64,000 nt of DNA from Myroides marinus (GCF_900109075.1 NZ_FNYS01000004.1:62001-126000); one strand, 5' to 3'; shown: positions 7,970 to 16,226, numbered from the stretch's first letter. Numbers and translations: made by a program. Notes: a model not told the origin generated them from the letters alone.

Positions 7970-9199
7970 ATGATGAAAACGAGTTTAAAAATTGTATTAA
8001 AAAAGACAAAATTAAGTGATGGAACTTACCCAATTAATCTTAGAGTTACTATTAATAGGAGGTGTAAATTTTATAAAACACCTTATAGTACTGCACCTAA
8101 ATTTTGGAATGCAAAAGTGGGGGAGTTTACCTCTAAGTTCCCAAATTTTTTACAAGCCAATAGAATATTAAGTACGCTCAAACAAGATGCGTCAAAAGTA
8201 TTGGACTTGATGATTGAACAAGAAAAAGAATTTACACTTGAAGTATTTGATTCTCTACTTCGACCAGAGAAGGTTGAGATTGTAAAATTTGTTGCTTTTT
8301 TTCAAAATAGGATTGAGCAATTCAAAGAAGCAGGTCAAGTTAGTTCAGCAAGTTCATATAATGATTCATTAAAAGCTTTAAAACGTTTTAAGCCTGGGGT
8401 GATCAAATATGAGTTTACACAAATTGATTATTCTTTTTTAGTAGCCTTTGAAGCAGACTTAAGATCAAGAGGCTGTACAAATGGAGGAATAGGTATATAT
8501 ATGCGTAATATACGTGCTATTTATAATTCTGCTATTAAATCAAAAATAGCATCTTTGGAGAATTATCCATTTAGAGACTATGTGATTTCTAAGTTGAAAT
8601 CTACCAAGATAAAAAAAGCACTTACAAAAGAAGAGTTACAGCTGCTACTTGATTATGACTTTTCAGAAAATACTGAAGGAGCTAAGGTGTTGTATACTTA
8701 TTTATTTAGTTTCTTTTGTCGAGGAATGAACTTTACTGATATCGCTGAATTAAAATGGGATGATATAAACTCTAATCGTTTTAGTTATATCCGAAATAAA
8801 ACAGGCGTGGCTATTAATGTAAAGATACCAGAGAATAAAGACTTGGATACTATCTTAAACTATTTCAGAATCTATAGGCCATTTGATACAGATTACATCT
8901 TTTCAATCCTGGATAAAGATTTAAGCTTATATACTAAAGAAGAACTAAGAGCACGAAAAAGTAGTGTTAGGGATTATTATAATAAGCAATTAAATATCAT
9001 TGCAAAGGAATGCGGGATTAAAACAAAGATTACCTTTTATACAGCTCGTCATACTTTCGCTACTCTATCATTAAAAAAAGGGGTGAACTTATATATGCTT
9101 AAACAGGCCTTTGGGCACCAATCTATTAAAACTACTGAAGCTTATGTAGAGGATTTTAATAGAGAAGAGCTTGATCAGGCATTTGAGAATTTGTTTTAA
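7970..9199 (+). CDS. int: Tyrosine recombinase / integrase of the mobile element
   Basis: This protein of about 409 residues catalyses integration and excision by a covalent Tyr-DNA intermediate. The frame extends to a TTG at 7937, but the adjacent ATGs at 7970/7973 (MMKTSLKIVLKK) fit the usual N-terminus. The N-terminal arm-binding region (about 1-85) and SAM-like core-binding domain (about 95-190) precede the catalytic domain. The catalytic domain shows Arg in FFCRGMNFTDIAEL, the box TARHTFAT (HxxR), then FGHQSIKTTEAYV with the His and the nucleophilic Tyr. It is typical of Bacteroidota integrases. It lies 150 bases inside the left tRNA repeat, pointing inward. Confidence 0.93.
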   Translation: MMKTSLKIVLKKTKLSDGTYPINLRVTINRRCKFYKTPYSTAPKFWNAKVGEFTSKFPNFLQANRILSTLKQDASKVLDLMIEQEKEFTLEVFDSLLRPEKVEIVKFVAFFQNRIEQFKEAGQVSSASSYNDSLKALKRFKPGVIKYEFTQIDYSFLVAFEADLRSRGCTNGGIGIYMRNIRAIYNSAIKSKIASLENYPFRDYVISKLKSTKIKKALTKEELQLLLDYDFSENTEGAKVLYTYLFSFFCRGMNFTDIAELKWDDINSNRFSYIRNKTGVAINVKIPENKDLDTILNYFRIYRPFDTDYIFSILDKDLSLYTKEELRARKSSVRDYYNKQLNIIAKECGIKTKITFYTARHTFATLSLKKGVNLYMLKQAFGHQSIKTTEAYVEDFNREELDQAFENLF

Positions 9200-9310
9200 C
9201 TATGTTTGTGGGGACTGATAAAACGTGTTTTGTAAATAGGGAAGCTTATTTGATTTTTAATAGAGATTTATCTGTTTCTGTTTTACATTATAATTTAATA
9301 AAAAATATTA

Positions 9311-9384
9311 TTGATTACAATAATGTGTATATTTATGTAATCAAACATCTTTGTTTTTGTTTTTATTTGTATTTTTGTAATCAA
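9311..9384 (+). promoter_or_regulatory. fic promoter with three operator-like TTGTAATCAA sites
   Basis: A perfect inverted site TTGATTACAA lies at 9311-9320, a 9/10 direct site ATGTAATCAA at 9335-9344 and a perfect direct site TTGTAATCAA at 9375-9384. The steps of 24 and 40 bases equal those between the inverted and direct sites inside each unit of the array at 10514-10911. A -7 box TATTTTTG (9370-9377) overlaps the last site, so a bound protein would block transcription. The ATG follows at 9396. Confidence 0.6.
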
Positions 9385-9395
9385 AATAAAAATGT

Positions 9396-10511
9396 ATGGA
9401 TTATAATTTAGAGAAAGCGGTAGATTATCATTATGGTGTTTTTCCTCCAAAGAGTATTGATTATGCTCTTTTTATTCAAGAATTAGTGAGGGCTACTGAT
9501 GCATTGGCACGTTTTGATCAAATGTTAAAAAACCTACATAACACTGAAATTTTATTAGCTCCTTTAAGAAATCAGGAGGCGGTAATATCTTCTAGAATTG
9601 AAGGTACAATTAGCACAATGGATGAGATACTTCAATATGAGGCTGATCATGAAGGTGAGGATATCACTACTGCTAAAACCGATGTAATAGAAACTATCTT
9701 ATACCAACGTGCTTTGAAAAATGCTCAAAGTGCACTTGAAAGTGGCTATGATTTTTCATTAAGCTTTCTTAAGCAAATGCATCAACAGTTATTATATTTA
9801 GGTAGAGGAGCAAATAAATCTCCTGGTGAATTTAAGAAAGAACAAAATTATTTGGCAGATAGGTTAAAAAGAGAAATTCAGTTTATTCCTATTAGGCCTG
9901 AAAATCTAGTTGATGGATTAGAGCAGCTTTTTAAGTTTCTAGAAAATAGTGATTTTCCTCCGTTAATTAAAACTGCTATTATGCATTTGGAGTTTGAAGC
10001 ATTGCATCCTTTTAAAGATGGAAATGGAAGAATTGGAAGAATGTTAATTACGCTGAACTTATGGAGAGAAAAAATTCTTTCAGAACCTCATTTTTATATT
10101 AGTGGATATTTTGAAGAAAATAAAGATGAATATATAGAACAAATGCGTAATGTTTCCAAAACAAAGGATTGGAATGAATGGATTCTTTTTTTCTTAAAAG
10201 CAGTAGAAAATCAAGCAATTAAAAATTTAGAAATAGCTGAGAGTATAAAGAGTTTGTACGAAACTACAAAAACTGAATTCTCTGAGTTACTATCTTCAAA
10301 ATGGAATATAGAGATACTTGATTTTATATTTACTTATCCAGTATTTAGAAATAATAAATTTGTTAGTACCACAAAGATCCCGAATGCAACAGCAGTACTA
10401 ATGATTAAAAAATTAGTTGATAATGGCTATTTAGTTTTAAGAGAAGAATCATCAGGGCGTAGAGCTGCGATGTATTCTTTTGAACCTTTAATGAAATTAG
10501 TTAGAGTATAA
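9396..10511 (+). CDS. Fic-domain AMP-transferase-like protein with C-terminal winged helix
   Basis: This 371-residue protein has an N-terminal Fic_N region with the inhibitory helix motif S65-SRI-E69-G70 ([S/T]xxxE[G/N], class II arrangement). The Fic core follows, with the complete active-site motif HPFKDGNGRIGR (204-215). The C-terminal part (about 290-365) looks like a winged helix-turn-helix (TTKIPNATAVLMIKKLVDNGYLV, then a wing with SSGRRAAMY). Fic enzymes usually transfer AMP from ATP to protein Tyr, Ser or Thr. The target is unknown. All catalytic residues are present, so it is likely active but auto-inhibited. Probable operators overlap its promoter, and a repeat array begins right after its stop. 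It is a cargo gene of the mobile element. Confidence 0.9.
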   Translation: MDYNLEKAVDYHYGVFPPKSIDYALFIQELVRATDALARFDQMLKNLHNTEILLAPLRNQEAVISSRIEGTISTMDEILQYEADHEGEDITTAKTDVIETILYQRALKNAQSALESGYDFSLSFLKQMHQQLLYLGRGANKSPGEFKKEQNYLADRLKREIQFIPIRPENLVDGLEQLFKFLENSDFPPLIKTAIMHLEFEALHPFKDGNGRIGRMLITLNLWREKILSEPHFYISGYFEENKDEYIEQMRNVSKTKDWNEWILFFLKAVENQAIKNLEIAESIKSLYETTKTEFSELLSSKWNIEILDFIFTYPVFRNNKFVSTTKIPNATAVLMIKKLVDNGYLVLREESSGRRAAMYSFEPLMKLVRV

Positions 10512-10513
10512 AA

Positions 10514-10911
10514 ATTGTAATCAATATTTTTTGTTTACACAAAAGTGCTGTTTTTTGTAATCAAAGTAGTTAGTCTTCAAAAATTGTAATCAATGTTTTT
10601 TGCTTACATAAAAGTGTTGTTTTTTGTAATCAAAGTAGTTAGTCTTCAAAAATTGTAATCAATATTTTTTGTTTACATAAAAGTGCTGTTTTTTGTAATC
10701 AAAGTAGTTAGTCTTCAAAAATTGTAATCAATATTTTTTGTTTACATAAAAGTGCTGTTTTTTGTAATCAAACTAGTTAGTCTTCAAAAATTGTAATCAA
10801 TATTTTTTGATTACATAAAAGTGCTATTTTTTGTAATCAAAGTAGTTAGTCTTCAAAAATTGTAATCAATATTTTTTGCTTACATAAAAGTACTACTTTT
10901 TGTAATCAAAC
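10514..10911 (+). repeat. Six 69-bp tandem repeats carrying twelve TTGTAATCAA sites
   Basis: The units start at 10514, 10583, 10652, 10721, 10790 and 10859, exactly 69 bases apart and nearly identical; the last is cut at about 10911. Perfect TTGTAATCAA copies begin at 10515, 10555, 10584, 10624, 10653, 10693, 10722, 10762, 10791, 10831, 10860 and 10900. Between each pair lies an inverted, weaker copy (TTGnTTACAT; best at 10807). The array starts three bases after the fic stop and has no long open frame of its own. The repeats are uninterrupted with no unique spacers, so this is not CRISPR. Confidence 0.95.
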
Positions 10912-11372
10912 TGATTTGTATGAAAGTAGTGAACTTTTGGCGTTTTTTTAAATTGTGTAATTAAATGGCCTAAAAAAGAAATATATATACTGTTTGCTCT
11001 TTTAGCTTTTTTTGTAATACACTAAGGTTATATACCTTTTTATATTTGCTTTATCTTGCAGGTATCTTGTTCGGTTTGAGGTACAGTTTTTATTTAAGGT
11101 AACATAATTATTGTTAGGTTCTCGTATTGATAAGTATAGTTTTAAGGAATTCTAGAAATGCCCGATTCTAACTAAGAATTGAAATTGCTTAAAATCAAGC
11201 TTTTTTTATTTGATGGTTATTTGATATAAACCTAGTTTTAAAAGTTAAACTACTTAAAATCAGTTGTTTTTTTATTTGATGGTTATTTGATAAAGGGGAT
11301 TTTTAGTTTCTAAGTAAAATTCATTTGAGTCAAATACAAAAGTGAAAACTAGAGTAATTAAGAATATATAAA
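10912..11372. other. Non-coding stretch with a short direct repeat
   Basis: No gene was found between the 69-bp array and radC. Two near-identical copies of about 39 bases, beginning CTTAAAATCA and ending GGTTATTTGATA, lie at 11188-11226 and 11253-11292. The rest is AT-rich with no other clear structure. Confidence 0.6.
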
Positions 11373-11397
11373 AAAACAAAGACACCTATAAGGTGCC
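11373..11397 (-). terminator. Terminator overlapping the radC stop
   Basis: On the minus strand GGCACC and GGTGTC pair (one G-U) around TTATA, followed by a U-rich tract. The radC TAG lies in the loop side of the hairpin. Confidence 0.65.
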
Positions 11398-11856
11398 TTC
11401 GTCTGCAAAGGAGTAGTAACTCTCTTCGGTTATAATTAAGTGATCTAAAAGAGTAATATCAAGTATCTTACTTGCTTCTTTTATTTTTCTTGTAATTTGT
11501 CTATCAGCATCACTTGGATCTAACTTTCCAGATGGATGATTGTGAATAATTATAAAAGCTGTAGCATTAGCCTTTAGTAAAGCTGAGAAAATAATTCTTA
11601 AATCTACTATTGTTGCGGTTATACCTCCCGTTGAAGCTTCTAATACTCCAAGTACTTTATTGTTGTTTGAAAGCATAAGAACTTTAAACTGTTCTAACAA
11701 TTCAATCTTATTACCATCCCAAGCCTTTAATGCTATTTGATATGCACTATAAGAAGATGTAATTTGAGGTCTCTGTGAAGCCTTTACTTTTGATTTGTAA
11801 ATTAATTCTACTTCTGAAGCGATAAGCCAATCTTTGTTTAAAACTGTAGTTTCCAT
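11386..11856 (-). CDS. radC: RadC-like JAB/MPN-domain protein
   Basis: This 156-residue protein consists of the RadC JAB domain without the N-terminal helix-hairpin-helix of chromosomal RadC. The JAMM metal motif is complete: HNHPSGKLDPSDAD gives His105, His107, Ser115 and Asp118, with a candidate Glu near 73. Despite its name, RadC is not an established repair enzyme. Short JAB-only forms are frequent on Bacteroidota mobile elements, where their role is unknown. It is the last gene of the element's minus-strand series, separated from the next by a GC-richer structured region. Confidence 0.88.
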   Translation of the reverse strand: METTVLNKDWLIASEVELIYKSKVKASQRPQITSSYSAYQIALKAWDGNKIELLEQFKVLMLSNNNKVLGVLEASTGGITATIVDLRIIFSALLKANATAFIIIHNHPSGKLDPSDADRQITRKIKEASKILDITLLDHLIITEESYYSFADEGTL

Positions 11857-11885
11857 AATATTAAATTTTTAAATTAATTATGGAG

Positions 11886-12003
11886 CCACAGTTGGTAATG
11901 GCTTAGCAAGCGCAAGAAACGGGCGCAATAAAGCGAAGACTTTAGTCAAGCATTTATGGGGGTTTTCTTGCTAGCGAACCGCGAGGCATTGCCTAACTTT
12001 GTG
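11886..12003 (-). ncRNA. Structured GC-richer intergenic region of the mobile element (RNA or DNA site)
   Basis: This stretch stands out from its AT-rich surroundings. Its ends form an imperfect large inverted repeat: CACAGTTGGTAATGGC (11887-11902) against GGCATTGCC plus TAACTTTGTG (11985-12003), and TAGCAAG (11904-11910) against CTTGCTA (11967-11973). It contains further GCGC-rich short stems (GCGCAAGAAACGGGCGC). There is no open frame. It could be a structured RNA transcribed leftward with the mobilization genes, or a DNA site such as a transfer origin. The type is a guess; the structure is what is seen. Confidence 0.4.
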
Positions 12004-12040
12004 TAATTATTAATAAAAAATAAAACTAAAAATCAATGTA

Positions 12041-12553
12041 CTATAAAGGCTTTTTTGTGTTATTTTCAGAAGAGATTTTCCACTTTTTATATACCTCAAA
12101 GTTCTTTGGATTCTCTTTAAAGAACTGATTCAGATACATTAATTCAAGATTCGATTTCTTATTATTTTCTATTAACTGATTATAATCAGAGTAATGAATT
12201 GATTTTTTAATCGCAACGTAAATTGATAAACCACTTGTGAGTAAAAGAAAAATATTAAGGGCTATGATGTAGAACATCTTCTTATGACTAATAGCCCTAT
12301 ATACTTTTAAAAGGTCTTCTTTAGTATCATAAAGTGTGGACTGAAATGCAGTGAAATCATCTTGTAATCTTTGTCTATTATTTGACTCAATTTTGTGTAA
12401 TTCAGACACATTTACTTTTACTTCAATATTATTTATCCTGTTTGAAAGCTGAGTTTGCAGAGTAATATTTTGCTTGAGTTTTTCTTGCAAGTGAACTACC
12501 TGCTGAAATAGTAACTCAGTGAGTTCTGTGAGTGTAGGTTGTTTCTTTGCCAT
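12041..12553 (-). CDS. Mobilization-operon accessory membrane protein with coiled coil
   Basis: This 170-residue protein begins with a helical, coiled-coil-like region (about 1-85, heptads around LTELLFQQVVHLQEKLKQ). One transmembrane segment follows at about 93-115 (MFYIIALNIFLLLTSGLSIYV), then a short polar C-terminal part. The gene lies 2 bases after the relaxase stop in the same operon. Position and architecture fit the small membrane proteins that follow relaxase genes in Bacteroidota mobilizable elements. A role in docking the relaxosome to a helper's secretion channel is inference only. Confidence 0.6.
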   Translation of the reverse strand: MAKKQPTLTELTELLFQQVVHLQEKLKQNITLQTQLSNRINNIEVKVNVSELHKIESNNRQRLQDDFTAFQSTLYDTKEDLLKVYRAISHKKMFYIIALNIFLLLTSGLSIYVAIKKSIHYSDYNQLIENNKKSNLELMYLNQFFKENPKNFEVYKKWKISSENNTKKPL

Positions 12554-12555
12554 AG

Positions 12556-13482
12556 TTAAAGATTTAATGTTTGTGTTTGTTTTCGTTTTTTCTTTTTAGT
12601 TATATCAGGCATATAATCCTCATAGTAATTTCCATAAGCGTTTAAAAAACTAAATAGACTAACTGTATTTGTATTCCAATTTTCAAAACAGATTTGTTTG
12701 TCTTGGTCTTTATATAATACAGTATGAAATAAATCATTATTTGGTTTTGGTATGTTATTTTCAAAGAGTTCATTCAGTTTTAAATTCCGATCAACCTCAC
12801 TTGCTTTTAGGTTCGTGTTGGTTGGTAAATGAATAAATCTATAGCCTTGAATATTACCTTGTTTGTTTACAGTTGGTTTTACTTCTATTTGATGTGCTAG
12901 CATCATATTGATGTACTGATCTAAGTTTTTAGGACGCTCTTTTAAAACAAAATAATGAGCCTTTTTTATTATTTCAGCTGTCTGTTTCTGATTAGTTTTT
13001 AAAAGCTCTTTTCTATTTATATTTTCTTGTCTTATTGAAGTCCAATTGTATTTTAGGGCTATTTCGTGAGCGATACTCTGTGCTTGAAATCCGATATAGT
13101 TATCTTTTAGTGCTTTTCCATTCTCATCAATACGGTTAATCAAAATGTGAATGTGTTTGTGCTCTTTTTCAGTATGTAAGTAAGCGATGTATTGCGCGCC
13201 TTTGGGATCTAATTTTAAACCAACTAAAAAATCTTTTACGAGACTTTCTAAATCTTGGTCTGTCATTTTTCTACTATCTTCAATAGTAGGAGATATAACA
13301 ACGGAGATTGTATTGTTTTTACAGCGAGTGTTTTGATTTTGTAGAATCTGCATGGTTTGATACATATCTTTCGGAGTTTCCCCCGAAAGATTGTTTCTAG
13401 CAAGTTCATAGCCTTTATTTGGATTGATTACATAATTAAAAAGTGCTGCTCCTCCAATACATGTTTTTGCTTTAGCTATCAT
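12556..13482 (-). CDS. mobA: MobA-type relaxase (MOBP-like)
   Basis: This 308-residue relaxase/mobilization nuclease nicks the transfer origin and stays bound to the 5' end. The N-terminal domain starts MIAKAKTCIGGAALFNYV, with a Tyr (about 17) placed where family members have the nucleophile. The metal-binding three-histidine motif is seen as HTEKEHKHIHILINRID, with HxHxxxN at about 114-120. The C-terminal part is short, without primase or helicase. Its start lies one base from the stop of the MobC-like gene, so they are cotranscribed. Family level is secure; the subclass is inferred. Confidence 0.88.
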   Translation of the reverse strand: MIAKAKTCIGGAALFNYVINPNKGYELARNNLSGETPKDMYQTMQILQNQNTRCKNNTISVVISPTIEDSRKMTDQDLESLVKDFLVGLKLDPKGAQYIAYLHTEKEHKHIHILINRIDENGKALKDNYIGFQAQSIAHEIALKYNWTSIRQENINRKELLKTNQKQTAEIIKKAHYFVLKERPKNLDQYINMMLAHQIEVKPTVNKQGNIQGYRFIHLPTNTNLKASEVDRNLKLNELFENNIPKPNNDLFHTVLYKDQDKQICFENWNTNTVSLFSFLNAYGNYYEDYMPDITKKKKRKQTQTLNL

Positions 13483-13483
13483 A

Positions 13484-13783
13484 TTACTTTAGTTTTTCAA
13501 GGTGAGCTCTAATTAAGTTTGCTGTTTCAATGGTGGATTCTTTTACCTTAGTGGTATCTCCAAGTTTAAAAAGGTTACCTATTCTTCTAAAGTTATCAGC
13601 AAATTTGTTTAGTAGTTTGTAAGTTTCAATTTCATCTTGAGTTAGTTTATAACTTACAGAATATCCCAGGGCAGTACTTCGTAAATATTCAGAAACGCTA
13701 CAACCAATTTTCTTTGCTTTGTTTTTTATAAGCAGAGATTCAGTAAGGGTAACTCTAAATTCTATCTTGTGTTCTCTTTTCAT
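13484..13783 (-). CDS. mobC: MobC-like relaxosome accessory protein
   Basis: This 99-residue basic protein has a ribbon-helix-helix-like N-terminus (KIEFRVTLTESLLIKNKAKKIGCSVSEYLRS) and a C-terminal helix set typical of MobC-type relaxosome proteins (NKFADNFRRIGNLFK). Such proteins bind the transfer origin and help the relaxase open it. It is the first gene of the mob operon, directly downstream of a nested palindrome that is the best transfer-origin candidate. Confidence 0.82.
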   Translation of the reverse strand: MKREHKIEFRVTLTESLLIKNKAKKIGCSVSEYLRSTALGYSVSYKLTQDEIETYKLLNKFADNFRRIGNLFKLGDTTKVKESTIETANLIRAHLEKLK

Positions 13784-13823
13784 CGTCTTACCAATTTTGC
13801 GACCTTCGGGAGAAAAACGAGTG

Positions 13824-13866
13824 GTCTTTGTTCCGGTTCAAATTTTCAATTTGTAAGGACAAAGAC
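13824..13866. other. oriT: Candidate transfer origin (nested palindrome)
   Basis: GTCTTTGT (13824-13831) pairs with ACAAAGAC (13859-13866). Inside it CAAATT and AATTTG (13839-13853) form a second stem around TTC. It lies in the 98-base gap between the primase and mobC. Transfer origins of MOBP elements usually lie next to mobC and carry such inverted repeats, but the nick site was not identified. Confidence 0.5.
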
Positions 13867-13881
13867 ACATCTCGATGATTC

Positions 13882-14790
13882 TCACGTCAGTTTATCGCGG
13901 TTAATACTCAGTAAATAATCATTGACATCCTTGTAATCTTTATATCTAACTCTTGCATCTTTTGTAATTAATGGAAATGCTGCAATTAATTTCTCAGTGG
14001 CTTTATCTCCAGCAGTATCATTGTCAAAACAAGCAACTATGGTTTTATATTTAGATTCAAATGTTTCTGAATTGTCTAAGGTTTTGTATAGAAACTTGTT
14101 CGTGGATTGAATAAGGGTATTTTCTAAAGTGTTAACGGAGTTTAAAATGATGTAATCAAACCTATGTTCTAAATTAGGTTTAAGAGTTATAAAGGATAAA
14201 AAGTCGATAAAGGCTTCAAATAAAAATACAGTGGATGAATCATTATTTATATAGGTAGGATACTTGGAGCCAAAGCACATTTGAACATATTTATTTCTGA
14301 GTTCTACTCCATCAAGTTCATTTTGAAAGCCTATTGCATAATAAGCTTTATCTTTAAGGATATAATGTATTTCCTTACAATACCTTTGAGTTGTTTTAAT
14401 GCATAAGCCTCTTTGCTTGATGTAATATATAAGGTATTTATTTCTCAGAGGTTTAATTGCTGTAATCTCATAATCTTTCTCATCTTGATTAACCTGTGGA
14501 TTAAAAAGTTGCTGGTGAACAGAAAAAGAATTGTTTGCTAAGATTTTTAGAGCTTCTTTTATATCACATTTGTAATATAGCATTACAAAGTCAATTACAT
14601 TTCCTTTATATGTACTATCACCAAAGTCATAGAATACATTTTTAGTTACACTAACACTAAACGATGGAGTGTTTTCTGCTCTAAAAGGAGAATGGTACCA
14701 GGCTTGTTTATCATTGATTTTAGTTGGTTTTATACCAAGGCTATCTAAAATAGAAATAATCGATATGTTTTTTGCTTCTTGAATATTCAT
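13882..14790 (-). CDS. Toprim-domain DNA primase of the mobile element
   Basis: This 302-residue protein is related to the N-terminal half of DnaG. The first 85 residues follow the CHC2 zinc-finger fold (WYHSPFRAENTPSFSV, then DFGDSTYKGNVIDFVMLYY). The positions normally held by Cys and His metal ligands are Ser, Arg, Asp and Ser, so no zinc site is expected. The toprim part shows FLFEAFIDFLSF and CFDNDTAGDKAT (motif DxD). It makes primers for element replication after excision or transfer. The helicase gene lies 194 bases upstream on the same strand. Confidence 0.85.
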   Translation of the reverse strand: MNIQEAKNISIISILDSLGIKPTKINDKQAWYHSPFRAENTPSFSVSVTKNVFYDFGDSTYKGNVIDFVMLYYKCDIKEALKILANNSFSVHQQLFNPQVNQDEKDYEITAIKPLRNKYLIYYIKQRGLCIKTTQRYCKEIHYILKDKAYYAIGFQNELDGVELRNKYVQMCFGSKYPTYINNDSSTVFLFEAFIDFLSFITLKPNLEHRFDYIILNSVNTLENTLIQSTNKFLYKTLDNSETFESKYKTIVACFDNDTAGDKATEKLIAAFPLITKDARVRYKDYKDVNDYLLSINRDKLT

Positions 14791-14860
14791 AATTTGGGTT
14801 GTTTAATTGTATGTTATTGATTTATAGTGTTTAAAGTAATATCTGTATGTCATTTAGTTG

Positions 14861-15012
14861 TCATCTGATCATCTGATCATAATTGTACTAATAGTGAATT
14901 ACTTTCTTTAGATGAGCGCAGATGAATCGTAGATGACAATCAGTTTATGATTTATTAATACTTAAGTTATTGGTAAATAGTTTATTAGTTATTTATTTCA
15001 TCTGTCATCTGA
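14861..15012. repeat. Cluster of short TCATCTG motifs in both orientations
   Basis: TCATCTGA occurs at 14861 and 14869, TAGATGA/CAGATGA/TAGATGA around 14910-14936, and two TCATCTG copies at about 14999-15012, at the end of the helicase gene. The cluster sits between helicase and primase genes and could be an origin or a regulator site. Confidence 0.4.
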
Positions 15013-16226
15013 TTTAAAAGTGTTTCTTTTGAAATCCTGTAATATTTACCCTTGTGAATAGTCCGTTTTAAAGTACTATCCTCTATCTTGACTCGTTCAT
15101 AATTATTTGAGTTAGTTGATCTAACTAAAGCTATGTTTTCAAGTATTGTTTGTATCTCTCTCATTGTGATATTATGACCTCTGTTATAATAATTCAGAAG
15201 AGCATTAATATCAGAAGGAGTGGTGTCTATTTGATCCATATCAAATTCATTGAAAATAATATCAAGTATATCAAGCACCAGGTTTTTGTTTTGAAGATCT
15301 ACATCGTGTTTTAGTTTATGTAAGGCTTCTGTGTGTAGAGTCTCTGGAGTAAACCACATTCGGGTTTTCTTTTCAGTCGTGAAAGGAACTCTATAGAGAT
15401 AGTTTAAGAAAATAGGAATCTCCTGAATGAGTTTGGTGAAAAATTCAGTAGATCTCTTTCTTATCGGAGGGACTTTAATAACCCAAAACCTTGTTTCTTC
15501 TTTATCTATCTTTAGAAAATTATGCTCGTGATTACTTGTCATGATAATCTTAAGAAAAGACTTCTGCTCAACTTTTTCTTGGCCTTTGTATTCAATTGAT
15601 TGATACATAGCCGTTGAAATGTATTTGATTGCTTCAACAATATCTTTGTTCTCAGATTTTACTTCTTCTATTAATAAGAGAAGTTTACTATCCATCTCAC
15701 TATTGAATTTTTCTGTAAATGCATTTGCCTTTACAAAAACAGCATTTTTATCAAAGATTTCTTTTATCCAATTTAAAAATGTGGTTTTTCCTGTTTCACG
15801 ATTCCTAGATACAAGCACTATAATTGGCAATATTTGTTCTGGATAGAATAATAGAATTTTAAAATAATCTATTGCAAGTAGATATTGATTTCCAAAGATG
15901 TGTTGTAGAAAATAATAAGTAATAGGTATCTGTTCTTTAAGTGAATTTAATGAAAGTTCAGAAGTAGTGTCAATGTTATATAGAATAGGAGAGTAGGAAT
16001 TAAAGTAATCTCCTATAAAATGAGTGTAATGAATGTGATTAGGTTCACATTTATAACCAAAGAATTTAGGTAACTCTTTGATGATATCCTTTCCAAAGTC
16101 AGTGATGATTTCAGACTTTCTCCACAGTTTACGTTCAACAATGATTTCTTTACCGTTGACGTTCTTCTTTCTTATCGCATAGTACTCTGTTCCTATTCGA
16201 ATATATTCTGTTGCAGTTGTATTCAT
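14985..16226 (-). CDS. Primase-helicase / SF3-like ATPase (DUF5906-type)
   Basis: This 413-residue protein has a helicase core in the middle: a Walker A variant SRNRETGKTTF (about 139-149), Walker B LLLLIEEV (about 180-187) and a sensor-like MTSNHEHNF (about 230). This is the pattern of DUF5906/VapE-like superfamily 3 helicases of phages, satellites and integrative elements, which unwind DNA at the element's origin. No primase catalytic domain is present, but a separate primase is encoded next door. The C-terminal 100 residues may be a winged helix. Confidence 0.82.
   Translation of the reverse strand: MNTTATEYIRIGTEYYAIRKKNVNGKEIIVERKLWRKSEIITDFGKDIIKELPKFFGYKCEPNHIHYTHFIGDYFNSYSPILYNIDTTSELSLNSLKEQIPITYYFLQHIFGNQYLLAIDYFKILLFYPEQILPIIVLVSRNRETGKTTFLNWIKEIFDKNAVFVKANAFTEKFNSEMDSKLLLLIEEVKSENKDIVEAIKYISTAMYQSIEYKGQEKVEQKSFLKIIMTSNHEHNFLKIDKEETRFWVIKVPPIRKRSTEFFTKLIQEIPIFLNYLYRVPFTTEKKTRMWFTPETLHTEALHKLKHDVDLQNKNLVLDILDIIFNEFDMDQIDTTPSDINALLNYYNRGHNITMREIQTILENIALVRSTNSNNYERVKIEDSTLKRTIHKGKYYRISKETLLNQMTDEINN

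Noticed and set aside
9202..9411. Short open frame of 69 codons between integrase and fic
   Set aside because: It has a cysteine- and aromatic-rich low-complexity translation with no motif and overlaps the fic promoter, operator sites and start codon.
10514..10911. The tandem repeats as a CRISPR array
   Set aside because: There are no unique spacers: the whole 69-base unit repeats, and no cas genes are nearby.
14151..14162. Another TGTAATCAAA match inside the primase gene as an operator
   Set aside because: It is a single copy within coding sequence and without the spacing seen near fic; probably chance.
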